Of a stretch of DNA of 64,000 bases, positions 8,852 to 17,080 are shown in pieces. Position 1 is the stretch's first letter; each line of letters begins with the position of its first letter. The translations under genes were made by a program, and so were the position numbers. Origin of the DNA: Bacteroidales bacterium UBA4360 (lineage in GTDB: Bacteria > Bacteroidota > Bacteroidia > Bacteroidales > UBA932). Location of the stretch: NCBI GenBank assembly GCA_002393945.1, contig DGSO01000013.1, positions 338,366 through 402,365 on the forward strand. Direction: 5' to 3'. The notes under the pieces were generated by a model. The model was given only the letters and a program-made list of their open reading frames with translations, was not told where the DNA came from and searched no databases.

Positions 8852-10289
8852 AGCAATAAACAGAAACACTGTGGTAAATTCAATGTGGTGGAAAGTTCTG
8901 GAGCGCTTTTCATCGCAGTTCATGAATTTATTTATACAGATTGTACTTGCCAGAATCCTTCTTCCTGAAGATTTTGGCAGCTTGGCCATCATCAATGCTA
9001 TAATAGTCTATTGCGCCATTTTCGTCCAATCAGGATTGTCGACCGCCATAGTTCAGAAGAAGGAACTTAACAAAGATGATGTCCCCACATTGCTGACAAC
9101 CAGTTTGACAATTGCCCTGGTATTATATATTCCGCTGTTTTTTCTGGCCCCAACAATTGCTGAATATTACAAATTGAGTAATCTTGTGTGGCCGTTGCGA
9201 ATAGAGGCGCTTATTCTCTTCCTCGGTGCGGTCAACTCTATTCAAACAGCCATCTATCAAAGAAGAATGGCGTTCAAAGCCTTATTCTTCAGGTCTCTAT
9301 TAGCAGTCCCCATTTCAGGTGCAATTGGAATTGTGATGGCGTATAAGGGATTTGGTATTTGGGCGTTGGTGGCACAAAGCATTATCCATTATGTTGTTTT
9401 TATTGTCTTTATGTCACTTGACCCATCAGCTCGATTCGGTTTTGGCTTTTCAAAAAAGAGCGCTAAAGAGCTTTATTCTTTCAGTGGAAAGATCCTCCTG
9501 TCAAATCTTGTATCTGGATTTGGGGATACGGTGCGCACTATGACAATTGGAAAGAAATATACTCCAGACCGCTTAGCATTTTATGATAAGGCATATTCGT
9601 ATTCTAGCTTGGTGACGCAGGTTGTTACGACTTCAATGGCATCAGTCTTATTGCCGACATTCTCTCGCTCTCAGGATGAGAGATCAAATCTCCTCCGAAT
9701 GTCGAGATTATCTGTTCGGCTTATATCATTCGTGATGATGCCCGCTTTGATGGGTGTTGCTGTCGCAGCAGAGCCATTGGTCGTTATCTTACTCTCCTCA
9801 AAGTGGGCTCCTTGCGTTCCTTTCTTAATTGTGTTTTGCTTTCTACGATTGCCTTGTTGCATAACTACTATCGACAAGCAGGTATATTTCTCGATAGGTA
9901 ACAGTTCCATTGCTATGTACTACGAAATAGGGCTTTTGGTGGTGAACTTACTAACGCTTTTTTTCACTGTACGCATCAGTATAATGGCAATAGCGATAGG
10001 TGCTATGATTGTGGAATTATTAGGCAATATTGTCTTATGCATAGTAAGCTCAAAAGTCTATGGATATTACATCTCCTTTAGGTTAAACGATATATGGCGA
10101 CCTGCACTTTGCACGCTTGCGATGGCAGGTATTGGCGTTAGCGTTTATTTGCTTCATTTGAATCATATTTGGACATTGAGCCTTCAAATAGTTCTGTGTT
10201 TGGCTACATATTACTGTATGTCCTGCATATTCAATAAAGAAATCCTATCTTACGTTAGAGAAATTGTTAAAAATAAAATACACAAATAA
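8844..10289 (+). CDS. wzx: Wzx-like polysaccharide flippase (MOP superfamily)
   Basis: The 481-residue integral membrane protein has about 12-14 membrane helices and the N-terminal pattern of Polysacc_synt/MOP transporters (WWKVLERFSSQFMNLFIQIV, then RILLPEDFGSLAIINAI). It would flip undecaprenyl-pyrophosphate-linked repeat units to the periplasmic face for Wzy. With the polymerase at 6596 it defines a Wzx/Wzy-dependent pathway. Length is normal and no interruption is seen. Confidence 0.92.
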   Translation: MAEAINRNTVVNSMWWKVLERFSSQFMNLFIQIVLARILLPEDFGSLAIINAIIVYCAIFVQSGLSTAIVQKKELNKDDVPTLLTTSLTIALVLYIPLFFLAPTIAEYYKLSNLVWPLRIEALILFLGAVNSIQTAIYQRRMAFKALFFRSLLAVPISGAIGIVMAYKGFGIWALVAQSIIHYVVFIVFMSLDPSARFGFGFSKKSAKELYSFSGKILLSNLVSGFGDTVRTMTIGKKYTPDRLAFYDKAYSYSSLVTQVVTTSMASVLLPTFSRSQDERSNLLRMSRLSVRLISFVMMPALMGVAVAAEPLVVILLSSKWAPCVPFLIVFCFLRLPCCITTIDKQVYFSIGNSSIAMYYEIGLLVVNLLTLFFTVRISIMAIAIGAMIVELLGNIVLCIVSSKVYGYYISFRLNDIWRPALCTLAMAGIGVSVYLLHLNHIWTLSLQIVLCLATYYCMSCIFNKEILSYVREIVKNKIHK

Positions 10290-10298
10290 TTTTGAATT

Positions 10299-11432
10299 AT
10301 GATTAATGTTTATCAGCCCACCTTGGGTAAGGAAGAGCTTGAGGCTCTTGGAAAAGTGTTTGAGTCTAATTGGCTTGGTAAAGGAAAGAAGGTTGCTGAG
10401 TTCGAAGAGAAATATGCTGAGCATATTAAGTCTTCGAAGGATTTGGTTTTGACAACCAACTGTTGCAGCGAAGGTCTCTTCTCCTCAATGCATTTACTGG
10501 ATATTCATCCTGGAGATGAGGTGATTCTGCCTACAATCAGCTTCATTGGCGCAGGAAATGCAGTATGCGCCTGCGGAGCTAAGATGGTTCTCTGTGACGT
10601 GGATCCTCGTACACTAAATGCCCGAGCCGAGGATATAGAGAAAGTGATTACACCTAAAACAAAAGCACTCCTGCTGCTCCATTATGGCGGTATTCCGTGT
10701 GAAATGGATGAGATAATGGCATTATGTAACAAGCACGGTATCAAAGTCATCGAAGATGCTGCTGCCGGTGTTTGCTCATTCTATAAGGGCAAGGCCGTCG
10801 GTACTTTCGGAGATATGGGTATGTGGTCGTTTGATGCGATGAAGATTTTGGTGTGTGGTGATGGCGCTATGCTTCATTTCAACACTCCCGAACTTCGTCA
10901 CAAGGCAGATCGTTGGCTGTATTTCGGACTGGAAACAAAGAGCGGTTATGAAAATAGCGTCGCTCAGAAGTGGTGGGAGTTCGATATCTCCAGTTTTGGT
11001 CATCGTGCTATTATGAACGATATGACTGCCTGTATGGCCTTGGAGCAACTTAAGAAACTTCCAATGTTTATGGAAAAGCGTGCTCGCGTCCACAATTTCT
11101 ATACAGAGAAGTTGGCGGAGTTCACTTGGATTGACCTTCCTCCTGTTCTCCCTGAGTATGTTGAGACTTCCTACTATTTCTATCACATTCAGGTAAAGAA
11201 TGGAAAACGTGACCAGTTTGCAAAGTTCCTACGCGAGAATGGTATTTATACAACTTATCGCTATTTTCCTCTGCATCGCGTGCCGGGTTATGGCGTTACT
11301 GGGAACTTCCCTAATGCTGATTATGCTGCAGATCACACATTGAATCTTCCTATTCACCAGACCATCTCGGATGATGAGCTAGATTACATCTACGAGAAGG
11401 TTAAGGAATTCGACAAACTCTATTGCAAGTAG
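10299..11432 (+). CDS. DegT/DnrJ/EryC1 PLP-dependent sugar aminotransferase
   Basis: The 377-residue protein matches the DegT family: DEVILPTISFIGAGNAV (about 73-89), VIEDAAAGV with PLP-ring Asp153, and WSFDAMKILVCGDGA with the Schiff-base Lys182. Family members transaminate nucleotide-linked keto sugars, usually at C3 or C4. With RmlA, RmlC and the GNAT it could make a dTDP-amino-deoxy sugar. It lies 9 bases downstream of wzx and 3 bases upstream of the acetyltransferase gene, in the same transcript. The exact ketosugar is unknown. Confidence 0.9.
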   Translation: MINVYQPTLGKEELEALGKVFESNWLGKGKKVAEFEEKYAEHIKSSKDLVLTTNCCSEGLFSSMHLLDIHPGDEVILPTISFIGAGNAVCACGAKMVLCDVDPRTLNARAEDIEKVITPKTKALLLLHYGGIPCEMDEIMALCNKHGIKVIEDAAAGVCSFYKGKAVGTFGDMGMWSFDAMKILVCGDGAMLHFNTPELRHKADRWLYFGLETKSGYENSVAQKWWEFDISSFGHRAIMNDMTACMALEQLKKLPMFMEKRARVHNFYTEKLAEFTWIDLPPVLPEYVETSYYFYHIQVKNGKRDQFAKFLRENGIYTTYRYFPLHRVPGYGVTGNFPNADYAADHTLNLPIHQTISDDELDYIYEKVKEFDKLYCK

Positions 11433-11435
11433 AAT

Positions 11436-12068
11436 ATGGCCGAAATAAAGAGTTATTCTGAACTTCAGTTTTATATTAAAGCTGACAGGATAATGAACGG
11501 TGTATCTCCCATTATTTCGATAGCAACCAGGCTGTCTTGGTTGCTGTCGAATTCGTGGGGGGGGGTGAAAGTCAAGTACTTATACTATCTTAGGTGCTAT
11601 TCCTATTACAAACGTCGAGGTGGTGTGATAGGCAGGATGCAAAGTTGGTATTATGGCCGAAAATTCCGCACTCTCGGAATGCGATTAGGCTTTAGCATCG
11701 GCGAGGATGTCTTTGGTTATGGGCTTGTGCTTCCGCATTATGGAACCATTGTTGTCGGAGGAACTAACAGGATTGGCAATTTTGCCACATTGCACACTTG
11801 TACTTGTATCGCAGACGAGAAAAGTTATATTGGCGATGCTTTCGACTTCGCTACCGGCTCTATTATTTCTAAACATGTGAGTATAGGAGACAATGTGTCT
11901 ACTTGTGCCAATTCATGCATAACAACTGATGTCGCTTCCGATTCTTTAGTGGCCGGTTCTCCTGCCAAAGTTGTTAGGTCTGGATACTTACCGTGGTATA
12001 TCAGAGATGGCGAGACGTTTAATAAAAGAGTAGAGATAATAAAGAATATAAAAGATTCTCAATTTTAG
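11436..12068 (+). CDS. Serine-acetyltransferase-like left-handed beta-helix O-acetyltransferase, with poly-G tract
   Basis: The 210-residue protein has a C-terminal hexapeptide-repeat domain of the CysE/SAT type: YGLVLPHYGTIVVGG (about 90-104), ADEKSYIGDAF, KHVSIGDNVSTCANSCITTD and LVAGSPAKVVR. It probably adds an acetyl group from acetyl-CoA to a sugar in the repeat unit. Codons 41-44 (W-G-G-V) are encoded by a run of nine G. Nine keeps the frame open; eight brings a TGA at once, and ten brings a TAG within about ten codons. This gene could therefore switch on and off by slipped-strand mispairing. It is in the on state here. Confidence 0.85.
   Translation: MAEIKSYSELQFYIKADRIMNGVSPIISIATRLSWLLSNSWGGVKVKYLYYLRCYSYYKRRGGVIGRMQSWYYGRKFRTLGMRLGFSIGEDVFGYGLVLPHYGTIVVGGTNRIGNFATLHTCTCIADEKSYIGDAFDFATGSIISKHVSIGDNVSTCANSCITTDVASDSLVAGSPAKVVRSGYLPWYIRDGETFNKRVEIIKNIKDSQF
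11557..11565 (+). repeat. G9 homopolymer inside an acetyltransferase gene
   Basis: Nine consecutive G lie at codons 41-44 of the CysE-like gene. Homopolymers of this length are prone to slippage. Loss or gain of one G truncates the protein before its catalytic domain. Confidence 0.95.
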
Positions 12069-12069
12069 T

Positions 12070-13188
12070 ATGACTATACTGATCGCAGGTGATTTTTGCC
12101 CACAAGGACGGGTCGCTCCGTTAATCGATAATGGTGACTTTGATTCTGTACTAAGAGATGTTCGTGCGATGGTCTCAGAGGCAGATTATCGGATAGTGAA
12201 CTTTGAATGTCCAGTCTGTAGTGGGGTAGAATCGCCGCTTGAAAAACAGGGTCCCAACCTCAGCTGCACCGGAAAGGGCGTCGAGGCCATCAAACGGGCG
12301 GGCTTCGACTGCGTAACCCTCGCCAACAATCATTTCTATGACTATGGCGACGCTGGTGTAAAGAACACCATCGAAAAATGTGCAGAGGTAGGTCTCGATA
12401 CGGTAGGAGGAGGAATGAGCCTCAAAGAGGCTTCAGCGATTCTGTATAAGAAGATAGAAGACAAGACTCTGGCCGTCATCAACTGCTGCGAGCACGAGTT
12501 TTCGATTGCATCAGATAATCACGGAGGCTCCAATCCGCTGAATCCCGTGCAGCAGTACTATGCCATCAAGCAGGCTAAAGAGAATGCGGAATATGTCCTT
12601 GTCATAGTTCACGGAGGACACGAGCACTGGCAGTTGCCTTCTCCCCGTATGAAGGAGACCTACCGTTTCTTCATTGATGCAGGAGCAGATGCCGTGGTGA
12701 ATCATCATCAGCATTGTTACAGTGGATTTGAAGTGTACAATGGAAATCCTATTTTCTATGGGCTGGGGAACTTCTGCTTTGACCGAAGAGGGAACTGGGG
12801 ACAGAAATGGCACGAAGGCCTGCTGTTGATGCTTACTTTTGAAGAAGGAAAAGTGGGTTATGAGATTTTCCCTTATCAGCAGTGCCTTGAAAAGACTAGT
12901 ATTGAATTCCTTGAAAAGTCGGCATTTGATGAAAGGTTAGACGAGTTGAATGAAATCATTCAAGACGAGAAACGGCTTGCTGAAGAGACCAAGAAGTATT
13001 ACGCCTCGGCAGAAGACAAAATGAGCGAGGTGTTCGAGCCTTGCGATGGCAAGTTCTATCTGGCTGGGAAAAGACGTGGCTGGTTGCCATCCCTGATTTC
13101 GAAGAAAAGAAAGCTGTTGGCAGAGAATCTGATTTGCTGCGAGTCGCACAGAGACAAGATGATATACTATTTGGAACACAAGAAATAA
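12070..13188 (+). CDS. CapA-family (PgsA-like) metallophosphatase-fold protein
   Basis: The 372-residue protein matches the PGA_cap/CapA family: ILIAGDFCPQGR at the N-terminus, VNFECPV near residue 45, LANNHFYDYGDAGV near 90, VIVHGGHEHW near 180 and VNHHQHCYSGFEVYNGNPIF near 215. The fold is related to calcineurin-like phosphoesterases and the histidines, aspartates and asparagines point to a metal centre. CapA proteins take part in poly-gamma-glutamate and other capsule assembly; their reaction is unsettled. No signal peptide is visible, so it is probably cytoplasmic here. It starts one base after the preceding stop. The following TupA-like ATP-grasp gene could act with it on an amino-acid or peptide decoration (inference). 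Confidence 0.85.
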   Translation: MTILIAGDFCPQGRVAPLIDNGDFDSVLRDVRAMVSEADYRIVNFECPVCSGVESPLEKQGPNLSCTGKGVEAIKRAGFDCVTLANNHFYDYGDAGVKNTIEKCAEVGLDTVGGGMSLKEASAILYKKIEDKTLAVINCCEHEFSIASDNHGGSNPLNPVQQYYAIKQAKENAEYVLVIVHGGHEHWQLPSPRMKETYRFFIDAGADAVVNHHQHCYSGFEVYNGNPIFYGLGNFCFDRRGNWGQKWHEGLLLMLTFEEGKVGYEIFPYQQCLEKTSIEFLEKSAFDERLDELNEIIQDEKRLAEETKKYYASAEDKMSEVFEPCDGKFYLAGKRRGWLPSLISKKRKLLAENLICCESHRDKMIYYLEHKK

Positions 13189-13203
13189 AGAGCAGTAGAA
13201 AGA

Positions 13204-14097
13204 ATGGCAAGTATAAATTCGATATTGACCAAGTTGGTGATGAAGACCAACTTCCTCTATTCAGATGAGATGTATCTCAGGATGCTATTCCGCTTGAAGA
13301 TGGGGTACAAGCTGAATTTGAAGAATCCGAAGACCTATTCGGAGAAACTGATGTGGCTGAAACTTCACGACCATAACCCCGAATATACCAAACTGGTTGA
13401 CAAATTTGCTGTCAAGGATATCGTCGCGCATAAGATCGGTTCGCAGTATGTTATCCCTACTTTGGGAATATGGGATAGACCTGAAGATATTGAATGGGAT
13501 AAGCTGCCCAATCGGTTTGTCTTGAAAACCACCCACGGAGGAGGCAATACCGGTGTGGTTATTTGCAAGGACAAGGCTACATTCGACAAGGACAAAGCGA
13601 TTGAAAAACTGAATCGGAGCCTCAAGCAGGATATTTACAAAACCCTCCGGGAGTGGCCCTATAAGAATGTACCTCGCAGGATCATTGCCGAGCAATTTAT
13701 CGAAGGTGAGCATAATGACTTGCCTGATTATAAGTTTTTCTGTTTTGATGGAGAGGTAAAAGCACTTTTCATAGGAACGGAGAGAGGTTCCGGCAATGTG
13801 AAGTTTGATTACTTCGATGCCGATTTTAATCATTTAGACTTAGTTCAAACCCATCCGATGTCGGGAAGAACCATACCTAAACCTGTTTGTTTTGAGGAGA
13901 TGAAAGACATTGCAGGTCGCCTGTCGCAAGGAATTCCTCACGTTCGAATCGATTTATACGAAGTCCGAGGACATATCTATTTTGGGGAGTACACCTTCTA
14001 TCATCACGGAGGCTGTGTTCCCTTCCATCCTCAGAGTTGGGATTTTGTCTTTGGCAGTTGGATAACTTTAAAACAAGATAATATGATTAGTCATTAG
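13204..14097 (+). CDS. TupA-like ATP-grasp protein
   Basis: The 297-residue protein resembles the TupA-like ATP-grasp family (PF14305): KNPKTYSEKLMWLKLHD near residue 39, DKFAVKDIVAHKIG near 63, FVLKTTHGGGNTGVVICKDK near 103 with a glycine-rich ATP loop, and RIDLYEVRGHIYFGEYTFY near 249 with the acidic metal-binding residues. Members are common in capsule loci and are thought to join an amino acid or similar carboxylate to a polymer, as in teichuronopeptide synthesis. It follows capA by 15 bases. The substrate is not known. Confidence 0.85.
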   Translation: MASINSILTKLVMKTNFLYSDEMYLRMLFRLKMGYKLNLKNPKTYSEKLMWLKLHDHNPEYTKLVDKFAVKDIVAHKIGSQYVIPTLGIWDRPEDIEWDKLPNRFVLKTTHGGGNTGVVICKDKATFDKDKAIEKLNRSLKQDIYKTLREWPYKNVPRRIIAEQFIEGEHNDLPDYKFFCFDGEVKALFIGTERGSGNVKFDYFDADFNHLDLVQTHPMSGRTIPKPVCFEEMKDIAGRLSQGIPHVRIDLYEVRGHIYFGEYTFYHHGGCVPFHPQSWDFVFGSWITLKQDNMISH

Positions 14098-14213
14098 TGT
14101 CCACTAAAAAAACATAAAAGTTCTTTGAAGCTATTGAGAGTTAGTCAATTACAAAGGTTTTGGAATCAACCGATTTGAACTTATATTAATCGTCTACAAC
14201 GTTTAGTGGGCAC
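14097..14213 (+). repeat. Short element bounded by 12-bp inverted repeats (MITE-like)
   Basis: GTGTCCACTAAA at 14097-14108 is the reverse complement of TTTAGTGGGCAC at 14202-14213 except for one base. The 117-bp segment between the TupA-like and beta-helix genes has no coding potential. The terminal inverted repeats suggest a miniature or deleted insertion sequence. I did not find a clear target-site duplication. Confidence 0.45.
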
Positions 14214-14215
14214 GC

Positions 14216-15934
14216 ATGACATCTATATGTAAAAGAAAGATGTTAGATTTTCGTCGTGTTATTATCATAGCTGTTTGTAGTGTTCTCTATACTCCTGCAA
14301 TTTATGCTGGAGCTGTAAGGGAATCTATAGTAGTGCCTTGTAGAAACACCAACTATGAATCCTTTTTTAACAAGGAGAATACGGTCTTCATTGTCAATCG
14401 TTCCGTCAATCTGCGAAGTGCTTCTATAACGATTGGAAAGGGGTCAGCAATAAAGTTTACAAAAAAGCGCTCTTGCCTGAAGAACGGAAGTGTCAATTTT
14501 AATAATTGTGAGCTAATTGGAGTCCCTAAGTTCGAGCGGGTGAATACTATTAGCGGCAGTGTCCAGAATGATACAATCTGTTCCGCGTGGTTCTCCTTTA
14601 ACAATCCCTATTCAGAGTTGATGCAGTTTTTGACTTGTTTCTCAGGAGATGGCAAGTATTTGGTTTTGAAGCCGAACTATAAGTATGTTGTAGGCAAGAC
14701 GGAATGTAATGCAATAATTGCCGATGTGTCGAGGCTCACCATCAACGGAAATAATGCAACCGTCTATGATGAGTATTCCAGCCAGACAGCCGTGTTGGAG
14801 AACAAGAGCAGGGAAGTCCTCACCTTCTTGCGTTGCAGTAATGTCGAAATCATCAACTTGAAATATGAAAATGTTAACGGTGATTTTATCCGTCATGATT
14901 CTGATTCATATGGAGCCGGTTGTACATTTATTCATTTTACAGATTGTCAAAATCTTACCGTAAAAGATGTGGATGTGAAGAATTGTTTTGTGACTGTTTC
15001 CATTGGCAAGTCATCTTTCAATGAAACTCCTACACACGCATTTATTGATTGTAAGATTGATCGAGGGATGTACGGAGTCAGTTTATTTGGCATAAGTGAT
15101 GTGGAAGTCCATCTTGATGTGAAGAATGAAATAACAAGGTCAGTCTTTAGTGCCGGCGTTTCAAATGCAAAGTATTATATCAATACTATAGGGGACATTT
15201 ATGCTCGGGGAACTGCTGGCTTCATTATGCAAGAGTATTGGTTGAAGGATGCCATAGGGAATATCCATAATATTCACAACAAGAACATCACGGCTATAGT
15301 GAATCATTATGGCGCTGTCATACGTGGTACTAGTGTTGCATTGGGAAACTTCGGGGCTAATAGTACTGGTAACCATCAAGAAGTCTTACTCAGACAACAT
15401 CCCTTTTACGTGTCATTTGATATCGAGGTTAATTATTTGGGAAATACTTCACCTCATATGCTTGCTTTCCAAGTTCAGGCACTCCTTCAGAAAGATGGTG
15501 CTTGTCAACTCCCAACCTATGTGGAAGGAAAACTCAAAGTTAATTATCATAAGTGCGAATTCTCTGAACCACAGGAGTCTATTTATAAATCAGTAAGTTT
15601 GTCCAAAATTCGTCGTGAAGGAGAAGATTCCCCATATATCTATAAGAATTTGGACATAGAACTGACCAGCGATATCCCGCGTATAGCTGATGTGGCAATC
15701 AACTGGAACAAGAACGGTGTTTTCAATATTCATTGTGATAAGAATACATCGTTGGCTTTGATGGTGGAGAACAACAGTGATAATCCGTGTACCTTTAATA
15801 TTGACGCACCCGAACTTGAACTTAATGCCTATTCCAAGTCCGGTGTTAAAGGCAAACTTGCTAATATCAAATATTCTGGGCCAAACTTGTTGTATAAAAA
15901 GGGCTCATCCAAAAATGTTAGACTGACGCACTAA
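14216..15934 (+). CDS. Secreted right-handed parallel beta-helix protein
   Basis: The 572-residue protein begins with a charged region and a hydrophobic stretch (VIIIAVCSVLYTPAIYA) that reads as a Sec signal peptide with cleavage near Ala31. The body has the short repeating strands typical of pectate-lyase-like parallel beta-helices, with asparagine-rich turns (for example VEIINLKYENVNG, LTVKDVDVKNC). Such folds in capsule loci may be polysaccharide lyases, epimerases or surface binding proteins; no catalytic motif is evident. The start may be the ATG at 14216 or the one at 14240. It begins 3 bases after the inverted-repeat element, which may have replaced its original upstream region. Confidence 0.72.
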   Translation: MTSICKRKMLDFRRVIIIAVCSVLYTPAIYAGAVRESIVVPCRNTNYESFFNKENTVFIVNRSVNLRSASITIGKGSAIKFTKKRSCLKNGSVNFNNCELIGVPKFERVNTISGSVQNDTICSAWFSFNNPYSELMQFLTCFSGDGKYLVLKPNYKYVVGKTECNAIIADVSRLTINGNNATVYDEYSSQTAVLENKSREVLTFLRCSNVEIINLKYENVNGDFIRHDSDSYGAGCTFIHFTDCQNLTVKDVDVKNCFVTVSIGKSSFNETPTHAFIDCKIDRGMYGVSLFGISDVEVHLDVKNEITRSVFSAGVSNAKYYINTIGDIYARGTAGFIMQEYWLKDAIGNIHNIHNKNITAIVNHYGAVIRGTSVALGNFGANSTGNHQEVLLRQHPFYVSFDIEVNYLGNTSPHMLAFQVQALLQKDGACQLPTYVEGKLKVNYHKCEFSEPQESIYKSVSLSKIRREGEDSPYIYKNLDIELTSDIPRIADVAINWNKNGVFNIHCDKNTSLALMVENNSDNPCTFNIDAPELELNAYSKSGVKGKLANIKYSGPNLLYKKGSSKNVRLTH

Positions 15935-15960
15935 GTATTAATGCAATCATTATCTTGTTT

Positions 15961-17070
15961 ATGAACATTGCCGTTATAACATATGATTATCCTGACAGAC
16001 ATCGTTCTGTTTTCCCTTTCGTCAAATCCTTGGTTGATGAATGGGGTAAGATGGGGCATCAGGTCACTATCATCTCTCCATTCTCTGTAACAAGAGCGAA
16101 AAGCCTTACTCGCTTCGGGGAACTTGAGCATCAAGGTAATGTCCGAATAGTGAGGCCGAAAATAGTCTCGCTATCCTATAAGTTGAGGATAGGCAAGCAG
16201 AGTTTGACAGATCGTATTCATCGATGGGCGGTGAACAAAAGTCTTGAGAACTTGGCTGTAAAGCCGGATGTGGTGTACTGCCACTTTTGGAAAGAGGCTA
16301 TGTTTGCCTATGATTTTGCCCATAGATACAATATTCCTATGGTGGTTGCTTCTGGCGAGTCGGTCATCCCGTCGTTCCTATCTGAAGAACCCTATCTATC
16401 ACAATGTAGGTCTGTGTCTAAAGTCGTATGTGTCTCGTCAAAGAACAAGAATGAATCGGTGGAAAAGGGGTTGACAACAGTTGATAAATGTTTTGTCGTT
16501 CCCAATGCCATTGATAATGGTTTGTTCAATGTTTCGGATCAGAGCCGGCTCAAGGAACAACTTGGTATCAAGAATACTGATTTCGTAGTTGCTTTTGTCG
16601 GCTGGTTCAATGAGAGGAAGGGCTCTAAACGATTAGCAGCAGCACTGGAGGAATTAAATATCCCTGAAATCAAGTCCATTTTCATTGGCTCAGGAACGGA
16701 GGAACCTGTCTGCAATGGAATTCTATTTAAAGGGGCGCTTCCTCATCAAGATATTCCCAAATATCTTAACTGTGCTGATGTGTTTGTGCTGCCGACATTG
16801 AGTGAGGGCTGTTGCAATGCCATAGTTGAGGCTATGGCTTGTGGACTGCCTGTAATCTCTTCTGACAAGGAGTTTAATTGGGATATACTGGACAATACTA
16901 ACGCCATTCTCGTGGATCCCACTGATGTTGATGAAATTGCCAAATCTATAAAGACTTTGTATAAAGATAAAGACAAGAGGCGTGAGATGAGAAAGACAAC
17001 ACTAGAAAAGGCCGCAGACCTCACCATTTCGAATAGAGCTAAGCGAATAATCGACATTATCAATTCATAA
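15961..17070 (+). CDS. GT4-family glycosyltransferase
   Basis: The 369-residue protein is a GT-B fold retaining glycosyltransferase of family GT4. The N-terminal MNIAVITYDYPDRHRSVFPF, the central VAFVGWFNERKGSKRL and the C-terminal VLPTLSEGCCNAIVEAMACG with the EX7E motif are all in place. It adds one sugar of the repeat unit to the undecaprenyl-linked chain at the cytoplasmic face. The ATG at 15961 is preferred to a TTG two codons upstream. The next glycosyltransferase starts 10 bases after its stop. Confidence 0.92.
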   Translation: MNIAVITYDYPDRHRSVFPFVKSLVDEWGKMGHQVTIISPFSVTRAKSLTRFGELEHQGNVRIVRPKIVSLSYKLRIGKQSLTDRIHRWAVNKSLENLAVKPDVVYCHFWKEAMFAYDFAHRYNIPMVVASGESVIPSFLSEEPYLSQCRSVSKVVCVSSKNKNESVEKGLTTVDKCFVVPNAIDNGLFNVSDQSRLKEQLGIKNTDFVVAFVGWFNERKGSKRLAAALEELNIPEIKSIFIGSGTEEPVCNGILFKGALPHQDIPKYLNCADVFVLPTLSEGCCNAIVEAMACGLPVISSDKEFNWDILDNTNAILVDPTDVDEIAKSIKTLYKDKDKRREMRKTTLEKAADLTISNRAKRIIDIINS

Positions 17071-17080
17071 CAGTTCTTTT

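Noticed and set aside
13285..13833. Minus-strand frame of 182 residues
   Set aside because: It lies fully inside the TupA-like ATP-grasp gene, which has strong family motifs.
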